The position numbers and the translations under genes were made by a program. This document shows, one piece after another, positions 5,098 through 6,083 of a DNA stretch of 6,083 nt (its first letter is position 1; each line of letters starts with the position of its first letter). The notes below the pieces were generated by a model. That model was given only the letters and a program-made list of their open reading frames with translations, did no database searches and was not told the DNA's origin. The stretch is from assembly GCA_007116765.1 (NCBI GenBank), contig SKHV01000441.1, positions 1 through 6,083 of the forward strand, read 5' to 3'. The DNA comes from Prolixibacteraceae bacterium. Lineage in GTDB: Bacteria > Bacteroidota > Bacteroidia > Bacteroidales > Prolixibacteraceae.

Positions 5098-6083
5098 ATG
5101 AAGGTTAATTCTACAAAACAAAACAACTGTCATCCCCATCTATTAATAATTGCATTGTTGTTTTTTGCAGTGAATGCTACTGCTCAAAGCTGGAACCCTC
5201 TCGAAAAAACAGCTTTTTCCGATGGTGAAGCTTTTTTTCAGCAAATAGTTGTGCTTAACAATGTTCCTTATGTTGCCTATACCGACAGGACTCACGACGA
5301 TAAAGCAATTGTAATGAAATTTAACGGTTCAAACTGGGAGCCAGTTGGTCAAAAGGGTTTTTCTGAAGGGAAAGTCTCCGGACTTCGATTTGTAGAACAT
5401 GCCCAAAAACTTTTTGTGGTATTTCGCGACGAGGCAAACGAAAATAAACTTTCGGCAATGAAGTACGAAGATGGTAGCTGGCAATATGCCGGGCAAGCAG
5501 GGTTTACCGAAGGGATGGCACAATCGGCAAGTCTGGTCTCCGATGGAAACGACTTATGGGTTGCCTTTCGCGATGCAGAACATGGGCACGCGGTTACGGT
5601 AATGAAATATCAGGGCAGCAGTTGGGAAATTGTCGGATTGCCCGGATTTGGGGAGTTTACTGATTTAGTCCACCTGGCAGTCGATAATGGAACTCCTTAT
5701 GTAGTATACCGGGGTGGCCACCACACCAGCTACCGTACAACCGTAATGAAATTCGACAACAATGCATGGATTACTCTTGGATCCGAAGGTTTCTCCGGTG
5801 GCACTTACGATGCATATCATGGCATAGCAGTATATAATGGGACGCCTTATGTAGCAGCATGGTCGTCCGATGCACGTGCAACAGTTTATACTTATGGTGG
5901 TTCTGACTGGACAGTTCTTGGCAGCGAAAACATTTCTGAGGGGCAAGCTACATATTTGTACATTACAGTAAATAATGAAGGTATTCCTTATCTGGTATAT
6001 TCCGACAGGGGTTTGTCGGGCAAGGCAGTACTCAAAAAATATAACGGAAACAGTTGGGAGCAAATTGGCGATGCTCTGTCCGA
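5098..6083 (+). CDS. Exported beta-propeller-like repeat protein (partial, 3' end missing)
   Basis: An open frame from ATG at 5098 to the window edge, 328 codons with no stop. Residues 1-29 form a signal peptide (a polar N-terminus, a hydrophobic LLIIALLFFAV core, and ATA|QS cleavage), so the protein is exported. The rest is a regular repeat with Trp at residues 32, 80, 128, 176, 224, 271 and 320, giving periods of 48, 48, 48, 48, 47 and 49. Each unit reads roughly W..vG..GFseG....l.v.....PYVayrD.....A.vmKfnG, which fits the four-stranded blade of a beta-propeller: six complete units and the start of a seventh. Similar exported Bacteroidota proteins often end in a type IX secretion sorting domain, which would lie outside the window. 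I do not recognise a named family or enzyme activity; substrate binding, adhesion or a polysaccharide-related role are possible. It follows the iduronidase gene after 186 bp, so it may be transcribed separately. Confidence 0.8.
   Translation, partial: MKVNSTKQNNCHPHLLIIALLFFAVNATAQSWNPLEKTAFSDGEAFFQQIVVLNNVPYVAYTDRTHDDKAIVMKFNGSNWEPVGQKGFSEGKVSGLRFVEHAQKLFVVFRDEANENKLSAMKYEDGSWQYAGQAGFTEGMAQSASLVSDGNDLWVAFRDAEHGHAVTVMKYQGSSWEIVGLPGFGEFTDLVHLAVDNGTPYVVYRGGHHTSYRTTVMKFDNNAWITLGSEGFSGGTYDAYHGIAVYNGTPYVAAWSSDARATVYTYGGSDWTVLGSENISEGQATYLYITVNNEGIPYLVYSDRGLSGKAVLKKYNGNSWEQIGDALS
5188..6083 (+). repeat. Tandem ~48-residue (~144-bp) protein repeat, at least six units
   Basis: Units start near residues 31, 78, 126, 174, 222, 269 and 318 of the gene beginning at 5098, anchored on one Trp each. 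They are diverged at DNA level (different codons for the same motif), so this is an old protein repeat, not a recent tandem DNA duplication. Confidence 0.8.

Noticed and set aside
5665..6063. Reverse-strand frame of 132 codons
   Set aside because: It is antisense to the propeller gene, whose + frame has a signal peptide and seven periodic Trp residues; the reverse product shows no recognisable family and is Cys/Ile-rich noise.
1..6083. CRISPR arrays, tRNA or rRNA genes, transposases, insertion-sequence ends
   Set aside because: None seen: no short repeats with regular spacers at DNA level, no tRNA-like cloverleaf recognised, no transposase or integrase motifs.

Overview
The window looks like a chromosomal segment of a Bacteroidota bacterium, perhaps of the Marinilabiliales/Prolixibacteraceae type. 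The phylum call rests on weak or absent Shine-Dalgarno sequences, a perfect Bacteroidota-type -7 box (TAnnTTTG) with a correctly spaced TTTG upstream, moderate to low GC, and a large exported repeat protein of the kind common in this phylum. Everything supportable lies on the + strand; the reverse-strand ORFs are shadows.

Layout. 1-118 is the C-terminal end of a D-aminoacyl-tRNA deacylase (dtd). Four bases later, at 123-458, comes a small MazG-type nucleotide pyrophosphohydrolase. These two are ordinary housekeeping genes. A 239-bp intergenic region follows. It carries several inverted and direct repeats, a promoter and a perfect 16-bp palindrome that abuts the next start codon. From 698 to 4911 four genes lie head to tail with gaps of only 12, 17 and 9 bp, so they are very probably one operon: a GntR/FadR-type regulator, a gluconate 5-dehydrogenase (IdnO type), a cupin isomerase of the IolB/KduI family, and an exported GH39 enzyme that matches animal lysosomal alpha-L-iduronidase along its whole length, including the residues that bind the iduronate carboxylate. 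After a 186-bp gap, an exported protein with a regular ~48-residue beta-propeller-like repeat starts at 5098 and runs off the window.

How the genes may work together (inference). The stereochemistry fits a short, apparently undescribed pathway for L-iduronate. The iduronidase would release L-iduronate from a polysaccharide such as dermatan, heparan or ulvan. The aldose-ketose isomerase would turn L-iduronate into L-sorburonate, which is the same molecule as 5-keto-D-gluconate. IdnO would reduce that to D-gluconate, which enters central metabolism after phosphorylation. The regulator's palindrome (TTGGTTAACCAA core) resembles the operators of the hexuronate repressors ExuR/UxuR, which is consistent with a uronate-type inducer. 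No transporter, sulfatase, lyase or gluconate kinase is visible in the window.
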